64,000 nt of DNA from contig NC_063012.1 in assembly GCF_020509005.1 (NCBI RefSeq), positions 5,828,001-5,892,000 of the forward strand. The letters run 5' to 3'. This document shows, in pieces, positions 35,255 to 47,222 of the stretch (positions are counted from its first letter, which is position 1; each line of letters begins with the position of its first letter). Both the position numbers and the translations under genes were made by a program. Under the pieces are notes generated by a model, which had not been told where the DNA came from, ran no database searches, and saw only the letters and a program-made list of their open reading frames with translations. This DNA is from Fulvia fulva (lineage: Eukaryota; Ascomycota; Dothideomycetes; Mycosphaerellales; Mycosphaerellaceae).

Positions 35255-37870
35255 CTATGACTTGAAAACTGTGGCCTCGGGCCAACGCTTCCTCGCCGTC
35301 TCAAGGTATGTTCGCCTCGCGTCCTCTTCAGCCCTGATCTCGTCGAAAAGCTCCAAGCCGGCCTCTGCTTGTTGTAACGTCACGCTTGATAGTTCCAAGG
35401 ATCTCTGCAGATCTTGCACGCCCTGCGACTTCGTCTCTATCGCGCCTGGGTTGAGCGCACTTCTCAGGCGCACGACTGAATGTATGTGATCGGCGCTGTG
35501 ATTGTGCTTCGCAAGATACTCCTCGTTGTGCTGCCCAAGCGATAGGGAGTCCAGTTTGCCGAGAAAGAGATCCTGGACGACCTCTTGGACCTCCTTTGGT
35601 AAAGGCTCCGAGAGCTTGTCAAGGGCAAGCTTGAAGCGGCCGCTGAGTTCGTGACATTTCGGATGGTTTGGGTCGATGTTTTGAAGAGCCAAGAGGCACT
35701 TGAGCGCGAGAAGATACTTTTCTGTAGAGAGTGTTAGCATTCAGCAGTCTCGCCGTAGGATACCGTGCCATGACTTACTTCGTCGGATGTAGACCTCAAA
35801 TCCAGCCAGTTGCCCATCAATGTTCTTCGGACTGAGCTCCAGCAATGGGATCAGGTACTTCATCGCCTCCTCAAGTGGCTTTTCTCCTGCACTCTTCAAC
35901 AGCTCGAGGCCGTTCGGATCTTGATCTTCTTTCTTTGCGTTCCCCTCGTCATCCTTCTGCGGCTGGGACTTCTTGGCAGCTGCTGCCTTCCGATCGGCCT
36001 CAGCTTTCTCAGCCTCCTTCTTTGCCTTCTTTGCTGCCTTCTTCCTCTCGGCAGCGCTCTCAGCTGTACCATTAATCTGGCCACTCGCCAATTCCGGCTG
36101 ATCATGCAGCATAAGATAGATTCCAATGGCAGATAGTGCGGCTCGAGTGAAGAAGGGATGTTCTCGTAGCTTGTCCTCCCACCTGATCATGTCGACGTAA
36201 GCGCGGACTACACCTTTGCGCAGACTGAAAGAGTGAAAGTCGAATTGATCTTCTTGCCAAACCTCGAAGATGTCGTAGACGGCCTTGAAGCGCTTCAAGG
36301 CTAGGCTGAAGTTGCGCTGCCGTAAGTAAGACTCGCCATCTTCGGTGATGAACCACACACACTGCATGTCGAGCAGATCGCCAAGGGGACCACCAACGGC
36401 TTCTTTGCGAGTAAACAAGCCCATCGTGTCAGTCGCAGATTGATGCTCGTCGTTCCTGAGTTGATACTTGGCGCATTTCGTGTTGATGTAACGATCTTTG
36501 AGGTCCATCTCTCGTGCTGCATTCATCGCTTTCGAAGCTGTCTCGGTATCGCCGAGGTGTTTAGATATCCGCGCTTTCGTCATGTGGTACGTGTAGTCGG
36601 TCTTGGAAGGATTCAGGGAGATGGCCTTGTCGATGTAGTCCTGTGCTCTGCTGAGGTCTCGCGAAAGGTAGTAGTTGTAGTGTTGCGCAAGGAAGTAGTT
36701 GACGCTAAGTGGCCAAAGGTGTGCTTTACTGTCGCCATTCGTTTGATGTGAGCCGTCGATGCTGCCGTTGGCCTGGCTCTTCTCTGCGCTGCCGTTGGCT
36801 TGTGGTTTTTCTGCAGCATACCCTTCCACCAGTTGCTGAATTGCTTGCAGTTTCTGGGCATCCGAGTAGAGTTGCTTTACGTTTGCAAATGTGCTTGGCA
36901 CGCCCCTCGAGAACATTCTTCGCAGGTAGCTATCGGCGTGTTTCCGGAACGCCTCCCCGTGTAAGAAGTCGAGCGGTATGCGTCGCGCGGCGTCGTTGCG
37001 CTGATTCTGGTCGGCGTAGGACTGGTAAATGTCTCGGAGCTTGTCCTGGTCTTCAGCCTTTTCGCGATCCAGGCCCAGAGTCTTCTCTAGACCTTCAAAG
37101 TACGCTCTCATCTCTGCGTTCCTGCGTAGCAAGGCCCGATACGCCTTTTCCGCCTCATCTCGTCTCTCAAGCTTCAACAAGTACTCTGCCTTCAGCTCCA
37201 TGACGGCCGTCCGGTCCAAGGCCGAGTGGTATATCGAATCGAGGTGCTCGAGTGCGCGGCTGTAGTCGCCCTGCTCTGCAATGATCGCGTTCTTGTACAG
37301 TACTGCCTCTGCATGCTCCATGTCTGAGCGTGGTGGGGGCTGCTTCAGGGTCTCCTCGAAACGATGCAGCACATTCTCGGCTGCTTCGAGATCGCCCTTG
37401 AGATGCAGCGCAACTGCCAATGCGGTCCAGTTCTGCCTCAGCTGCGGCCGCGCCTGCAGCATTTGGTTACGACTATGCTCGAAGCCGACAAAGTCCCTCA
37501 TCTGCACCTGCAGCAGCGCCAGGTCTCGCTGGATCTGCTGGCTGTCGGGATCCAGCTTCAAGGCAAAGCGGTATGCCTTGATGGCTTCCTCCCAGTTCTT
37601 GGCGCTCCGGTAGAGCAGGCCGTAGACGTGCCAGCACACGTGCGACTTCATCGAGTTCTTCAGCGCCAGTTTACAGAGCTCAAACGCCTCGTCTTGCTTG
37701 CCTTGATTGTTCAGGATCAAGGCCTTCATCGCCTGCGTGTCGCCATGGTTGGGGTGTTTGCGGAGGATCTGCTCGGCCGCCTTGAGGCCTTTCTTGTACT
37801 GCTTCGACTCGTAGTGCTGCACGAGATGGCGGAACAGCGTCGCCTCCTTGGACGGGAGCGGAGCGGCCAT
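35255..37870 (-). CDS. NAA15: NatA N-terminal acetyltransferase auxiliary subunit NAA15/Nat1 (852 aa)
   Basis: Two exons: 37870-35779 and 35721-35255, with a 57-bp intron (GTAAGT donor, GCTAAC branch, CTACAG acceptor). The joined frame gives 852 residues, the normal length for NAA15. It is built of TPR helices from the first residues (LPSKEATLFRHLVQHYESKQ; KHPNHGDTQAMKALILNNQG; RSAKNWEEAIKAYRFALKLD), with the later NARP1 region. A Lys/Glu/Ala-rich charged helix (AAERKKAAKKAKKEAEKAEA) near residues 600-640 is typical of this family. NAA15 anchors the catalytic NAA10 to the ribosome exit tunnel, where nascent chains are acetylated. The start is the ATG at 37870 (MAAPLPSKEATLF); a further upstream ATG in frame would add 20 unrelated residues. 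The short repeats of Gln-Ala-Asn-Gly near residue 370 are unusual but in frame. Confidence 0.95.
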
Positions 37871-38628
37871 AACTGCGGGCTGCTGGGCGCGGAGTGGAGC
37901 GGCGGAGAGGTGCAGTGCTGGAACGGACAATGCCTATGTCATGCGGTCGTCGGCGGAGAGGGAGAGGGTGAGGGTGAGGGCCGCGCGATATGGTCGATGC
38001 GGATGTGCTCCGTCGAGAGCGCGCTCGTTCGGCTTCTGCTTGGTGGAGCGCTCTCACATGCACGCGCCGATCAAGACGTATAGCAGGCAACACACTCTCG
38101 AAGCTCAACGGCGCACAAGCGAATGTGTGTACGGGCATGTATGACCAGAGGGGAGTGCCTGAAAGATGTTCGCACGGAATTGTCGGCAGCTCTGCTAGAC
38201 CGGACTGGACAGCTCCGCAATTGCCAAGAGACCAGCATCTACGAGGGCATGCCGTCACTGATACATGTACATTTGGACGTATGTGTTAAGAGACACCTTG
38301 TGAAGATGGCATACTGTTTAATGCGGTAGTAACCAATTGCATTATCGCAGGCACCGCCTATCCGTTGTGCTCACAGCGCTTCCTTCTGCGTCCCGGCGAC
38401 CATCCAATAAAGTAGCCAGGCCAGTGCAGCACATCCATATATCAAGTCACAAACGCCTCGCTCGATCCACAGCACATGCTAATACAACTCTCTATGCCCG
38501 GACATCCCGCTGGCCAATGCAGTATGCCAGCCATGAAAAGACAAAGGAAAAAATGGTTGTTGCTTGGGCCAATTAGGCAGAGAGTCCAGCTTCTGCCTGC
38601 GCTTGCGGTCTCAGTCCCGTGAGTTCCG
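37871..38628. other. Intergenic, NAA15 promoter and Kin1 3' flank
   Basis: No gene found. The region contains a short GA/GGT-rich stretch (37,955-37,980) just upstream of the NAA15 start. Confidence 0.5.
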
Positions 38629-41600
38629 CTATAATCTCAACTCTTTGAGAATCTTCTGCGCCATGTTCTTGTACTGCCATGTGCCACCCTCCACCTTCTT
38701 GAACTGCACGCCGTGTAGGCTCAGCAGTGGCACTTTCACCACCAGGATCTCGAATTTCAGCATCATTTCGCCTCCCAGGTCCGACTGCACATGTGTGCTG
38801 GTCTCTCCTGCTGGTCGTGATCGTGATGCTCCTGGTCGCGAGTTTGGCGGATCTTCCTCCGAATCTTCTTCTGACTGCGTGTAGCTCGCCTTGGGTCGAG
38901 GCCCACCGGGTGGCGTAGCTCGAGCCTCCTCTTTGTCGCCATTTGCACGATCTCGGAATCCCCCGAAGCTGATCTTGCGCCTGTGGCCAGCCTCCGAAGG
39001 CGCATTCAACGCCTGGGCTCCGGACGGCGCCGTCTCATCAGCAGCAGACTTGCTCATGATACTCGGCGAGTGCTTGCAGCTAAAGCCACCTTTGATCTCT
39101 CGATACTCGACGCCAAGCTCATGCAGTACCCGGATGATGTCGCTGCGTATGAAGTTGAGTGGCTTGTTGCTAGTCGTCGATACGCTGAATAGGCCTTTCA
39201 GGTACACTGGCTTCATGTTCGGGCTTCCGCCACCATTCTCTTTGTTCGGAGTCTCCTCCACAAGCTCTTGGTCGGTCTCTTCGGGGACATCGGTGCTGCG
39301 CGCGTCCTGTCTCCGAGAACGACGGACTTGCATGCTTTCCTTGCGTGCATGGCCCATTGACTTCGCTCGGTTAGCCAGGGAGCCTGTCGGACGAGATGAC
39401 TCTACGTCAGATGCTGCCTCTTTGATACTGCTTCCCTGGTCGAAAGACACTTTACGATCCGTACTGCCAGCAGAAGTCACTGGCGGCCTCATGGACGAGC
39501 CTTCGGAAACACCACGCCTGGTGAATCGTCTTCGTATGTCACTCGAGTTGACACTTACTGACCGACCAAGGCCATGTGTTCGTCTGCGCTCATTGCCCGC
39601 AGTGTCGGCGGCCTGGGGTGGAGTCAGGAGCTCACCAGGAGCAGTGCCGTCGGTCTCGTGCCTTGCGGCCTCACACGTCTGACTTGACTCTCTCGTCCTA
39701 CGCATGCTGAAGCTCCTCCTCGGCGCGTCGGTGGAATTATTGAAGGCGGCAAGTGCTGGAGGTGGATGGCTCGGTCTGTCACCTCTGTCCCTCCTACTCA
39801 ACCTTCGGATGAGACCGATCGCAGCGCTCTCTTTTCTCGTGTGGCCAGACGACTTCTGCTCAGCAGCTGGCTCCACAATCGTGGGGTGCACATTCGTTCC
39901 CGATGTGTGAGCGGAAGCGCCGGCGTTCAAGCCAGTATTTTGGAGGTCCCGCGTGACTTCATCTTCGCCATGTGTCCGCGCGCGAGGCCGTGTGCGGCCA
40001 CCTGTCGGCTTCTCGCCTGCCATCTCATATGTCGACGTGTTGGTGTGTGCTGCGGCTGGAGGTGCGAGATCTGGTACTGGTAGAGGCTTCTCTCCTGGGC
40101 TTTGCGGGAGTGCTAAGGCACCAGGATTCTCCTCTCGGGCTTCTCGCTCCTGCTTTTCTCGAGCCAAATAGTATATAGAAATCAGTGGGTGATATGCGTT
40201 GATCGGGTCGGAGCCGGTCTGTATGGCTTCAGTGGATGGCGTGTTCAAGGTATCGCGACTGGTTGTCGAGCTTCTGCGCTTGTAGAAAGCGCCAAAGACG
40301 CCACGCTTCTGGTCGTTTTCGGGTGGAGCCTGGAAGTTCCTCTTTTCCGATAGATGAATGGCACGTTTGTACTCTTCCGATTCCAAAACTTTGGTCAGTT
40401 GAGATGTGATTGTCTCCGCATCGCCGAAGTCGAAGCCGGTCATCTTGTCGACCACGGCTGGGTCGAGTGGCAGCTGTAAAGGTTTCCGTGCCGGTAAGTG
40501 ATTTTCAGGTGGCGCACTAAAACCTTTGGTCATCCATGGATGGCTCATGATCTCCTGTAAGGTTGCCCTGTCGCTTGGGTTCGTGTTGAGCATGCGAGCG
40601 ATAAGGCTGCGGCATTCTGTAGGCCATTAGTACCGCATTCGTCCCTTTCGTGAGCATCCTTACCAGGACTTAGCCAAGGTGGGTACTCGACCACACCCTT
40701 CTTGATCTTGGCATGCAGCTGAGGCATGCTCTGATCATCAAATGGCACCTTGCCACACACAAGCACATACAAAACAATGCCGAAACTCCACACATCGACT
40801 TCCGGTCCCGTGTATTGCTTGGCCTGCAGCAATTCAGGAGCAGCAAAGTACAAGCTTCCGCAGAACGTCTTTAGGTGACTCCTTGGGCTGAAGAGATTCG
40901 ATAGACCAAAGTCGATGATCTTGATATCGCCAGTCTTGCTGATAAGAATGTTCTCAATCTTCAGATCTCGATGCACAATACTATTGCGATGGCAGTAGTC
41001 CAAAGCGCTGGCGATCTGGCGACCAAATTTACGGGCTTGCTTCTCCTTGAGGCGACCGTGGCTGATGATATAGTCGAGCATCTGTCCTCCATTCACGTAC
41101 TCGAACAACATGTACCAGTGATAGTTGGTCCGGACGACATCCCGCATGAAGCAGATATATGGATGATCGACCAGCGTCACGATCGCTGCCTCTCGGGCGG
41201 TCCTGACCTCTTTGGAGTGGTCCGCTCGCTCGCGCTCCTGCTGTGTTCGATGCTCGCCATCAGTACTCTGCCTGGGCACGATTTTGACGGCCACCTGCTC
41301 TCCAGTCTCCTTATTTCGGGCAAGCTTCACTTTGCCCATGCTGCCTGCACCGACCGTCTTGCCCAGCTCCCAATGCCCCGTCTGAGCATCAATCGTCGTC
41401 CGCCGCCGTAGATTCGGATTCGCGCTCGATCTCGCATCGGGATTGTGTGAGCTGGGCGCAGGCGTCGGCTGGTCATTGTAGCGCGAGGCGGTGCGGCCAT
41501 GTGTCTGGTGCCTCATACTGTCACTGCGAGGTGGATGTGCATGGGAGCCATTCGCCGGCTGCTCGCGCGACTCGCTCCGGCGGTGGGAAGTGTCCGGATG

Positions 41601-41849
41601 TGCGACATTGGACTGCTCGAAGTCGTGCCGAGCGAGCCTTTCGAGGTTGCCCGATGGCTGTCGGCTGTGCGAGGAGGCCGTCGCTTGCGGCTGCGACGTG
41701 GACATTGATCGTCTCGGCGAAGCAGGAGCGACTGGGCGGGACGCGCTGCTGGCAGCCCGATGCGGTGTGTACTGCTGCGGCTGCGGCTGCGGCTGCGGGG
41801 CGCGGTGGGAGGAGGTGCGTGTTGGCAGAGAGGCGGCGGCGGAGGACAT
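38629..41849 (-). CDS. Kin1/MARK-family Ser/Thr protein kinase (1057 aa)
   Basis: Exons 41849-40664 and 40616-38629 with a 47-bp intron (GTAAGG donor, ACTAATG branch). The junction restores [12 protein letters not shown], a conserved end of the kinase domain. The Gln/Pro/Ser-rich N-terminus (1-158) includes a PQ repeat. The kinase domain runs from about 160 to 425: Gly loop GAGSMG (167-172), catalytic Lys in VAVKI (189), HRDLKIEN (293-300), DFG (313-315), APE (337-339). The C-terminus carries a kinase-associated (KA1) domain ([37 protein letters not shown]), which binds acidic membranes and can autoinhibit. Long disordered Ser/Arg-rich linkers lie between. In fungi Kin1 kinases control polarity, septation and exocytosis. 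The gene symbol is left empty because Kin1 versus a close paralogue cannot be settled by eye. Confidence 0.93.
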
Positions 41850-42081
41850 GATGGCAGCGTCGACGTCGTCGTCGACGTCGTGTGCGTGTGTGCTGGTGTT
41901 GCTCTATGCGGGCGGGCAGGTGAAAGGTGCTGGCAATCCCCGTCCAAGGTGCGCAGTCGCAGTCGCAGTCGCCGTCGTGATCGCAGTCGCAGTTCCAACA
42001 CGCCAATGTCTTGGTCGTTGCTGTCGCCGTCGTGTGCCAATGAGCGACTACCAAGCAAGCAAGATGGTCATGTGTTGCGGT

Positions 42082-42109
42082 ATCACGTATCACGTATCAC
42101 GTATCACGT
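42082..42109. repeat. ATCACGT x4 tandem repeat
   Basis: Four exact 7-bp units in a row, containing the CACGT core. Confidence 0.95.
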
Positions 42110-42255
42110 CGTGAGCGAGCTGACTGCGGTGCAGGTGGGATCGCGTCCAGGGAGATGGACCTAAAAGGTACCTCCGGGTACCTCCTAGTTCTAGCTCGCA
42201 AACACGCACGACACGCCAGTGCAAGGCCCGATCGCCAGTGCGCCCGACTTGTGCG

Positions 42256-42280
42256 AGCAAGCAAGCAAGCAAGCAAGCAA
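42256..42280. repeat. (AGCA)n microsatellite
   Basis: About six tetranucleotide units in a row. Confidence 0.95.
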
Positions 42281-42840
42281 CGTCGACATGTACGCAGCTT
42301 GATTATTGATTGCACTGTGTAGTGCGACTGCATACACCTTCACGCATGTCACTGCTGGTAGCTGCAGCTGACACATGTATGCCGAGCACATACTGTACAT
42401 GTATTGGTGAAACGACCATCAGGCTGCAGCGTCACGTGCAACGGTCGCTGCAGCGCCACAAGCACCACACTATCCGACGTCCTTATTAGCGCAGGGTATG
42501 CGGTCGCCGGGACTGTACAGTGCACTATCGAGACCATCTCCCTCCCTCCGGTACACGTAGTCACCTGGGCACTGGATGTTGCCCTGAGTGTGCAGTGGCT
42601 AACGTGCGAGGTGGCTAATGCCCTAAGCTGTCCTCTGTCCTCTGTCCTCCGAGTCCCGAGCCGCTGCCGCTGCTAGGAGGTATATTGAGACTTGAGCACT
42701 CCACCACCTGCAACAAGTCATCCTGCACGTGCACCTCACTCATTCACTCGTCCTACTGCTTGAGAAGACTGTGAAGGCACATCCCGCACCACGACATCGC
42801 TGCGCTCCACGGCGCCAAGTCCCGTCAAGTACTACTGCAG

Positions 42841-42901
42841 GTAAGTCTTGCAAGCACCAGCACTGCTCGACGGACCATCTCAATGCTGGCCAAGAACGCA
42901 G
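42841..42901 (+). other. Candidate 5' UTR intron of the GPATCH1-like gene
   Basis: GCAG then GTAAGT at 42841 and CGCAG ending at 42901, eight bases before the start codon. The length of 61 bp fits this genome. It is supported by splice signals only. Confidence 0.5.
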
Positions 42902-42908
42902 ACTAAGA

Positions 42909-45020
42909 ATGTCCTCCAAGCGCTCCCGAGCCGCATTCGAATCGGACACCTCCGCACCGCCGCTTCATGCTCCCTTTGCCTTGTACGGCACGCCTCTGCC
43001 TGCGTATGACCCCAAGAGCCGTGACGACGGCAGCTATGTGCCCGTGTGGAAGCAAGAGGTCACCGATAAGCGTGGCAGGAAGCGTCTGCATGGCGCATTC
43101 ACGGGAGGCTTCAGCGCGGGCTACTTCAACACCGTAGGCTCCAAAGAGGGCTGGGCTCCGAGCACCTTCGTCTCCTCGCGCGCAAATCGAGCCAAGACTC
43201 CGCAAGATGGAAAGCAGCAACGGCCAGAGGATTTCATGGATGATGAAGACCTCGCTGAGCAAGCCGAGGCCCAGACGCTCGAGACTCAGAACACCTTCGC
43301 CGGATTGGGCAGCACCGCATCAGATGGTGCAGTTCGAGGCATGTTCTCAGACTTGTTCAAGAGCACAGGCGAGACCAAAGGTGTCAAACTGTTGCAGCGC
43401 ATGGGCTGGCGTCAAGGCCAAGGCATAGGGCCGAAGGTCAGGCGGCGAGCCCAGGGCGACAGAACCGGCCATGCTCACCTCTTTGCCCCCGAGAACTCTC
43501 GCATGATCGCCTTCGTTCGGAAGACAGATCGCAAAGGTCTCGGTCATGCTGGAGAAGCACGGCTTAACAACCCGAGCTCCGTGCTGGACGAAGATGAAGA
43601 CAGTGGGGAAGATGCCAGGATTCTCAGAGCTAACCGTTCGAAGGTCACGATCAAGCCGAAGCCACTGAAAAAGTCCGGTCTTGGCGTAGGTGTGCTGAAC
43701 GATGACGGGTCCGACGAAGAAGATCCGTATTCCATGGGTCCCGCTATCAATTACAACAAGATCATCGGAGTTGACAGGAAGAAAAAAAAGAAAGAAGGCC
43801 TCCTTGCGAGCAATGCCACTTCATCTGTTACAAAACTACCATCCGTGGCGAAGAAGCTCATCCAGCGTACAACCAACGTCTCCAACTTCAGGAAATGTCA
43901 CGACGATCGTCTGCCACTGGATGGATTTGTGCTAGCCACTGCTGCACTGACCGTTACGCATGCGCAGGAATATCCACCCCCGGTAGTGCCTGCTGGTTGG
44001 AGGCCAGCTCAGCAGACCAACAACGTCGAAGCCAAGGCTGGTGCATATCAGTCTACCGCAGATGCTGCAAAAGCCTCTTCCATGGATCCCAAAGGTCGTG
44101 CTGCACTGCTTGGCGAGCAGCCCCTACCCGGCAAGTCCATTTTCGACTTTATCACACCAGAAGCACGGGCACGGCTGGCAACGGCAACTGGTAGACATAA
44201 TCTTCCCCAAGCTTTGGGCGAAAGTGCGCCTGCTGGTTTCCAGTCAAGTGATGCAGAAAAGCATCGCACTCTGTGGGATCTTGTTCCACGCCTTGACAAG
44301 CAGACGGCAGCGTCGGCATTACAGCGTGGCAATACTGGATGGATGCCTTATGCCGAAGATGAAGGGAAACGCGCCAGATACAAATATTTTCTGGAACTCA
44401 ATACAGGCCTGCGGTCCAACTTGCCTGAGCGCCCAAGCACGCTCTCGCTTGATGAATGGAGTAAGGAGATGCGCGAATTCTCTGAAGCAGCAGAGATCTT
44501 CAAGCCTATGTCCGGACTGATGGCCAGTCGCTTCAAATCCTCAACGAGTGCTGGACCAAAACTGGCATCTGACGCGGCAGACGCTGCACCACCGACTCCG
44601 GCCAAGGAAGAAGATCCGGCAGAAAAAGCAGCTAAATTAGGCATGTACGGCCCCATGACTCGCTCGAGGCAGGCGTTTCATCCTACACGGCTGCTCTGCA
44701 AACGCTTCAACGTGAAGCCACCAGCAAATGTTGCAGCAGGCGGCGTAGCCGAAGCAGATGCGGCACTTGTGGATAAGAGTCGAAGGCTAGACGTGGTCAG
44801 TCAAGCAAGTCTCGATCGAATGATGATGGAGACCAGCTTTAAACCGACAGGATTCGTGTCTCAAGGCACCGAAGGCCCTTCCACAGAGACGCAAGGCGTC
44901 GAGCCGTCCACAATGCAGCCTATTAATGTAGACGCAGAACGCAATGAGGCTCTCGAAGGAAAGCGCGCAGGAGACGAAGTCTTCAAAGCAATCTTCGGCA
45001 GCGACGATGAAGATGACTAG
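42909..45020 (+). CDS. GPATCH1-like G-patch protein, spliceosome-associated (703 aa)
   Basis: The N-terminus (PFALYGTPLPAYDPKSRDDG, VPVWKQEVTDKRGRKRLHGA, FTGGFSAGYFNTVGSKEGW) is the DUF1604-type region of the GPATCH1 family. A G-patch follows at residues about 152-180 (GVKLLQRMGWRQGQGIG), the motif that activates DEAH helicases. The middle and C-terminal parts include FDFITPEARARL and KYFLELNTGL, also seen in this family. The C-terminus is acidic. GPATCH1 is a spliceosome-associated factor; that is family knowledge. The start is the ATG at 42909 (MSSKRSRAAFESD) rather than the in-frame ATG at 42729, since the intervening residues look like leader and a 5' UTR intron fits there. Confidence 0.9.
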   Translation: MSSKRSRAAFESDTSAPPLHAPFALYGTPLPAYDPKSRDDGSYVPVWKQEVTDKRGRKRLHGAFTGGFSAGYFNTVGSKEGWAPSTFVSSRANRAKTPQDGKQQRPEDFMDDEDLAEQAEAQTLETQNTFAGLGSTASDGAVRGMFSDLFKSTGETKGVKLLQRMGWRQGQGIGPKVRRRAQGDRTGHAHLFAPENSRMIAFVRKTDRKGLGHAGEARLNNPSSVLDEDEDSGEDARILRANRSKVTIKPKPLKKSGLGVGVLNDDGSDEEDPYSMGPAINYNKIIGVDRKKKKKEGLLASNATSSVTKLPSVAKKLIQRTTNVSNFRKCHDDRLPLDGFVLATAALTVTHAQEYPPPVVPAGWRPAQQTNNVEAKAGAYQSTADAAKASSMDPKGRAALLGEQPLPGKSIFDFITPEARARLATATGRHNLPQALGESAPAGFQSSDAEKHRTLWDLVPRLDKQTAASALQRGNTGWMPYAEDEGKRARYKYFLELNTGLRSNLPERPSTLSLDEWSKEMREFSEAAEIFKPMSGLMASRFKSSTSAGPKLASDAADAAPPTPAKEEDPAEKAAKLGMYGPMTRSRQAFHPTRLLCKRFNVKPPANVAAGGVAEADAALVDKSRRLDVVSQASLDRMMMETSFKPTGFVSQGTEGPSTETQGVEPSTMQPINVDAERNEALEGKRAGDEVFKAIFGSDDEDD

Positions 45021-45060
45021 GCTGTGTATCGTCTATTCCAAGCATTCTCTCGTAACTCTT

Positions 45061-46882
45061 TCACCTTCCGCCAACGGTTTTTCCAACCCTTTTCATACCG
45101 CGCCACATCTGTTTGATCACCTCGACTGTCTGTACGGTTCCATTGAACAGACCAAAAAGGAACAGAGCAAGCCAGCTCAGAAAAAAGCAAATAACAAAAC
45201 TAAGCCAGTATGTCTGAACAGAGTACTCCACGCCCACCAGTTGCATACTGAAGTATCCAGTCATGAGGCTGACCGGTAAGAACAAGATTGTTGCTTTGGT
45301 GAGCAGTAAGGTGACCCTCGTCAGGCGGTCGACGTCCACGGATTGCTTGATGGCAATGAGGTTGAAGTTCTGGTAGATTCACACGTCAGCATCGACACAT
45401 TTCCAAAGGTTGCTGAAGCAAAGATAAGCCCACCATAGCAACAAGCGACTCCTTCTGCTTAATGTACTCCTCCACCTCCGATAGAGCGTACAGATCAATC
45501 ACGTCCCTCAGCCGCTTGAACCTGACTCTCGCAGCACTGCTCAAACTCACTCCCATCAGACTGTCCTTCTCCGTTACGATTGGTCGGACTGTATCCAACG
45601 ATGCCTGCGACGACGAAGTCACTACCTGCGAATTATGCAGAGAAGCTGCGGACGCCGTTTGAGGTTCCAACAATCGATCAATAATTCTGTCGTAGCTGGA
45701 ATAATGCTTCTTCAGAACACCAAGCTCCTTCCCGATCTTGTCCAAGCGGTCAATATGGACTAGCTTAGGCCGTTGGAACATCTCACTTCGGAGTTGGCTC
45801 AGCTCTACGCCGTAGCGACTCTCTTTGCGGGATACTAGGGTATAGCTATTATGCCAGTTCTCAAAGAGATAATAGAACAGTAGTCCCGGAGCGTCGGAGT
45901 CACGATGAGCTGTCTCCTCGGGTGTGTTGCCTAGTCGCGTGCGGATGGGTAGTAACGTTAGTGGGTTGTGTGCCAGGAGAGGGTCATTATGAATTGTGGA
46001 AAGCGACCGGAAGACGTTGACCAGGTTCCGACGAGTCTCGGCGAGGATTCGAAGCTGAAAGGTGCTGTAGTTCCCATCCGGACAGGTGAAAGGGAAGGGA
46101 TCCTCGTTGATGGAGACGACGGTGTTGTCTTCGCACAGTATCAGCCAAGTCCATACTCTTGTGCATTGAGGCAGATAGCTCTTGGAGTCAACTTCGTCCT
46201 CGCAGTGGGGTTGCTTAGTTCCATACAACGAGTTGAACCCGACGCAAACGTACTGTCGACCAAAATCAACGGAAGAGTAATGCCATATGCTATCGGCGAT
46301 CTTGTATAGGTTTCCATGTGTGACAGAGTCTACACTTGAGACGGACATGTGTTCAGATATCTCATCCAGCTCAGCAGCTTCGGCCTCTTTGTCTTCAGCA
46401 GTGCTCGAGCGACTGCTCCAGTAATGTCGCCTGGCCGGCGGAGACATCGTGCTGCGAGAGGCTGACAACCTGGGTAGCTTGGGGTCTGAGGACATCAGCG
46501 CAAACAGTCGAGGGGAGAAGTCATATCGTTTACCCAGCAGGCTAAGTATAGACCGATGCTGGAAAGGGTGCCAAATGTTGATCCAACGTGTGCTCAGTGC
46601 TTCTGGCCTTCCCAATTCGAACAAGGACTGCAGAGAATCAGTCGATAGATTGAATCCAGCCCATGCAGCGTTGTCGCTAAAGTCCACGACAAAGTTCTCC
46701 GAGGCGTGGTGCTGCACGTCACCCATGAGCTGTTCGAGATTAGAAGGGTTGTCAAGACTGCTGAAGCTTTTGTGCACAGCGGCGTCTCCAACAGCAAGGT
46801 AGTAGTTGTAGGCATCTTGAGCTCCACGTGCTTGCTGTCCGTCTTCGCTTGTCATCTTAGTCGTTGGATACTGCATCGGCAT
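45061..46882 (-). CDS. CorA-like divalent metal ion transporter (585 aa, two exons)
   Basis: Exons 46882-45434 and 45369-45061; a 64-bp intron (GTGGGC donor, GCTGAC branch, CTACCAG acceptor) restores SLVAMNFNLIAIKQS. The long soluble N-terminal domain carries Trp-rich motifs usual in fungal CorA-like proteins. Two membrane helices near the C-terminus follow: TKATILFLPVSLMTGYFSMQ and the stretch around YWLSFVICFFLSWLALFLFG. The canonical CorA Gly-Met-Asn after the first helix reads Phe-Ser-Met-Gln here, as in many fungal CorA-like proteins, so ion selectivity cannot be assumed. Predicted place: plasma or organelle membrane. It is convergent with the GPATCH1-like gene, whose stop is only about 40 bp away. 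The Met at 46882 was chosen as start; the Met nine codons later is an alternative. Confidence 0.85.
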
Positions 46883-47156
46883 CCATCTTGATTTAGCAGC
46901 GCAGCAAAGGCAGTACTTCTACTCCCACAGCATTCTCTTGTGACTACGGCAGCGTCATGCTGGGAGCAGCCGATGACCACGGTAAGTCGTTATAGACAAA
47001 GCAGAAGATGCATCAAGCGCCAGCGTGTGAGGCAGATGAGACATTAAAGCACCTGTTTCTGCCCTGTGGCTGGGGCTGAGGGCAGAGCATCAACTCCACA
47101 CTTTCTGTCCCGGGTCGCGTGACTCGAGCCGTGAGTAAGACAGAGCACCCGAAACG
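46883..47156. other. Short shared promoter, CorA-like and GNAT genes
   Basis: No gene or clear motif found; the flanking genes diverge from here. Confidence 0.5.
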
Positions 47157-47222
47157 ATGTCTTCCCTATCGCAAGGCAATCCTTCCGGTCAGAGTGTTAC
47201 GACAGTGCAGTTGAAAGAATGA
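47157..47222 (+). promoter_or_regulatory. Upstream ORF overlapping the GNAT start codon
   Basis: An ATG at 47157 opens a 21-residue frame (MSSLSQGNPSG...) that ends in TGA at 47220-47222. The last bases read ATGA, so the stop overlaps the start codon of the GNAT gene at 47219. Such an arrangement would lower main-frame translation or allow reinitiation; no expression evidence exists here. Confidence 0.5.

Larger units (their letters stand above)
41850..42908. other. Intergenic region between divergent Kin1-like and GPATCH1-like genes
   Basis: About 1 kb of shared promoter space with several short repeats and no recognisable gene. It includes GTCGACGTCGTCGTCGACGTC at about 41,860 and a GTCGCA-rich tract at about 41,955-41,995. 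Confidence 0.6.
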
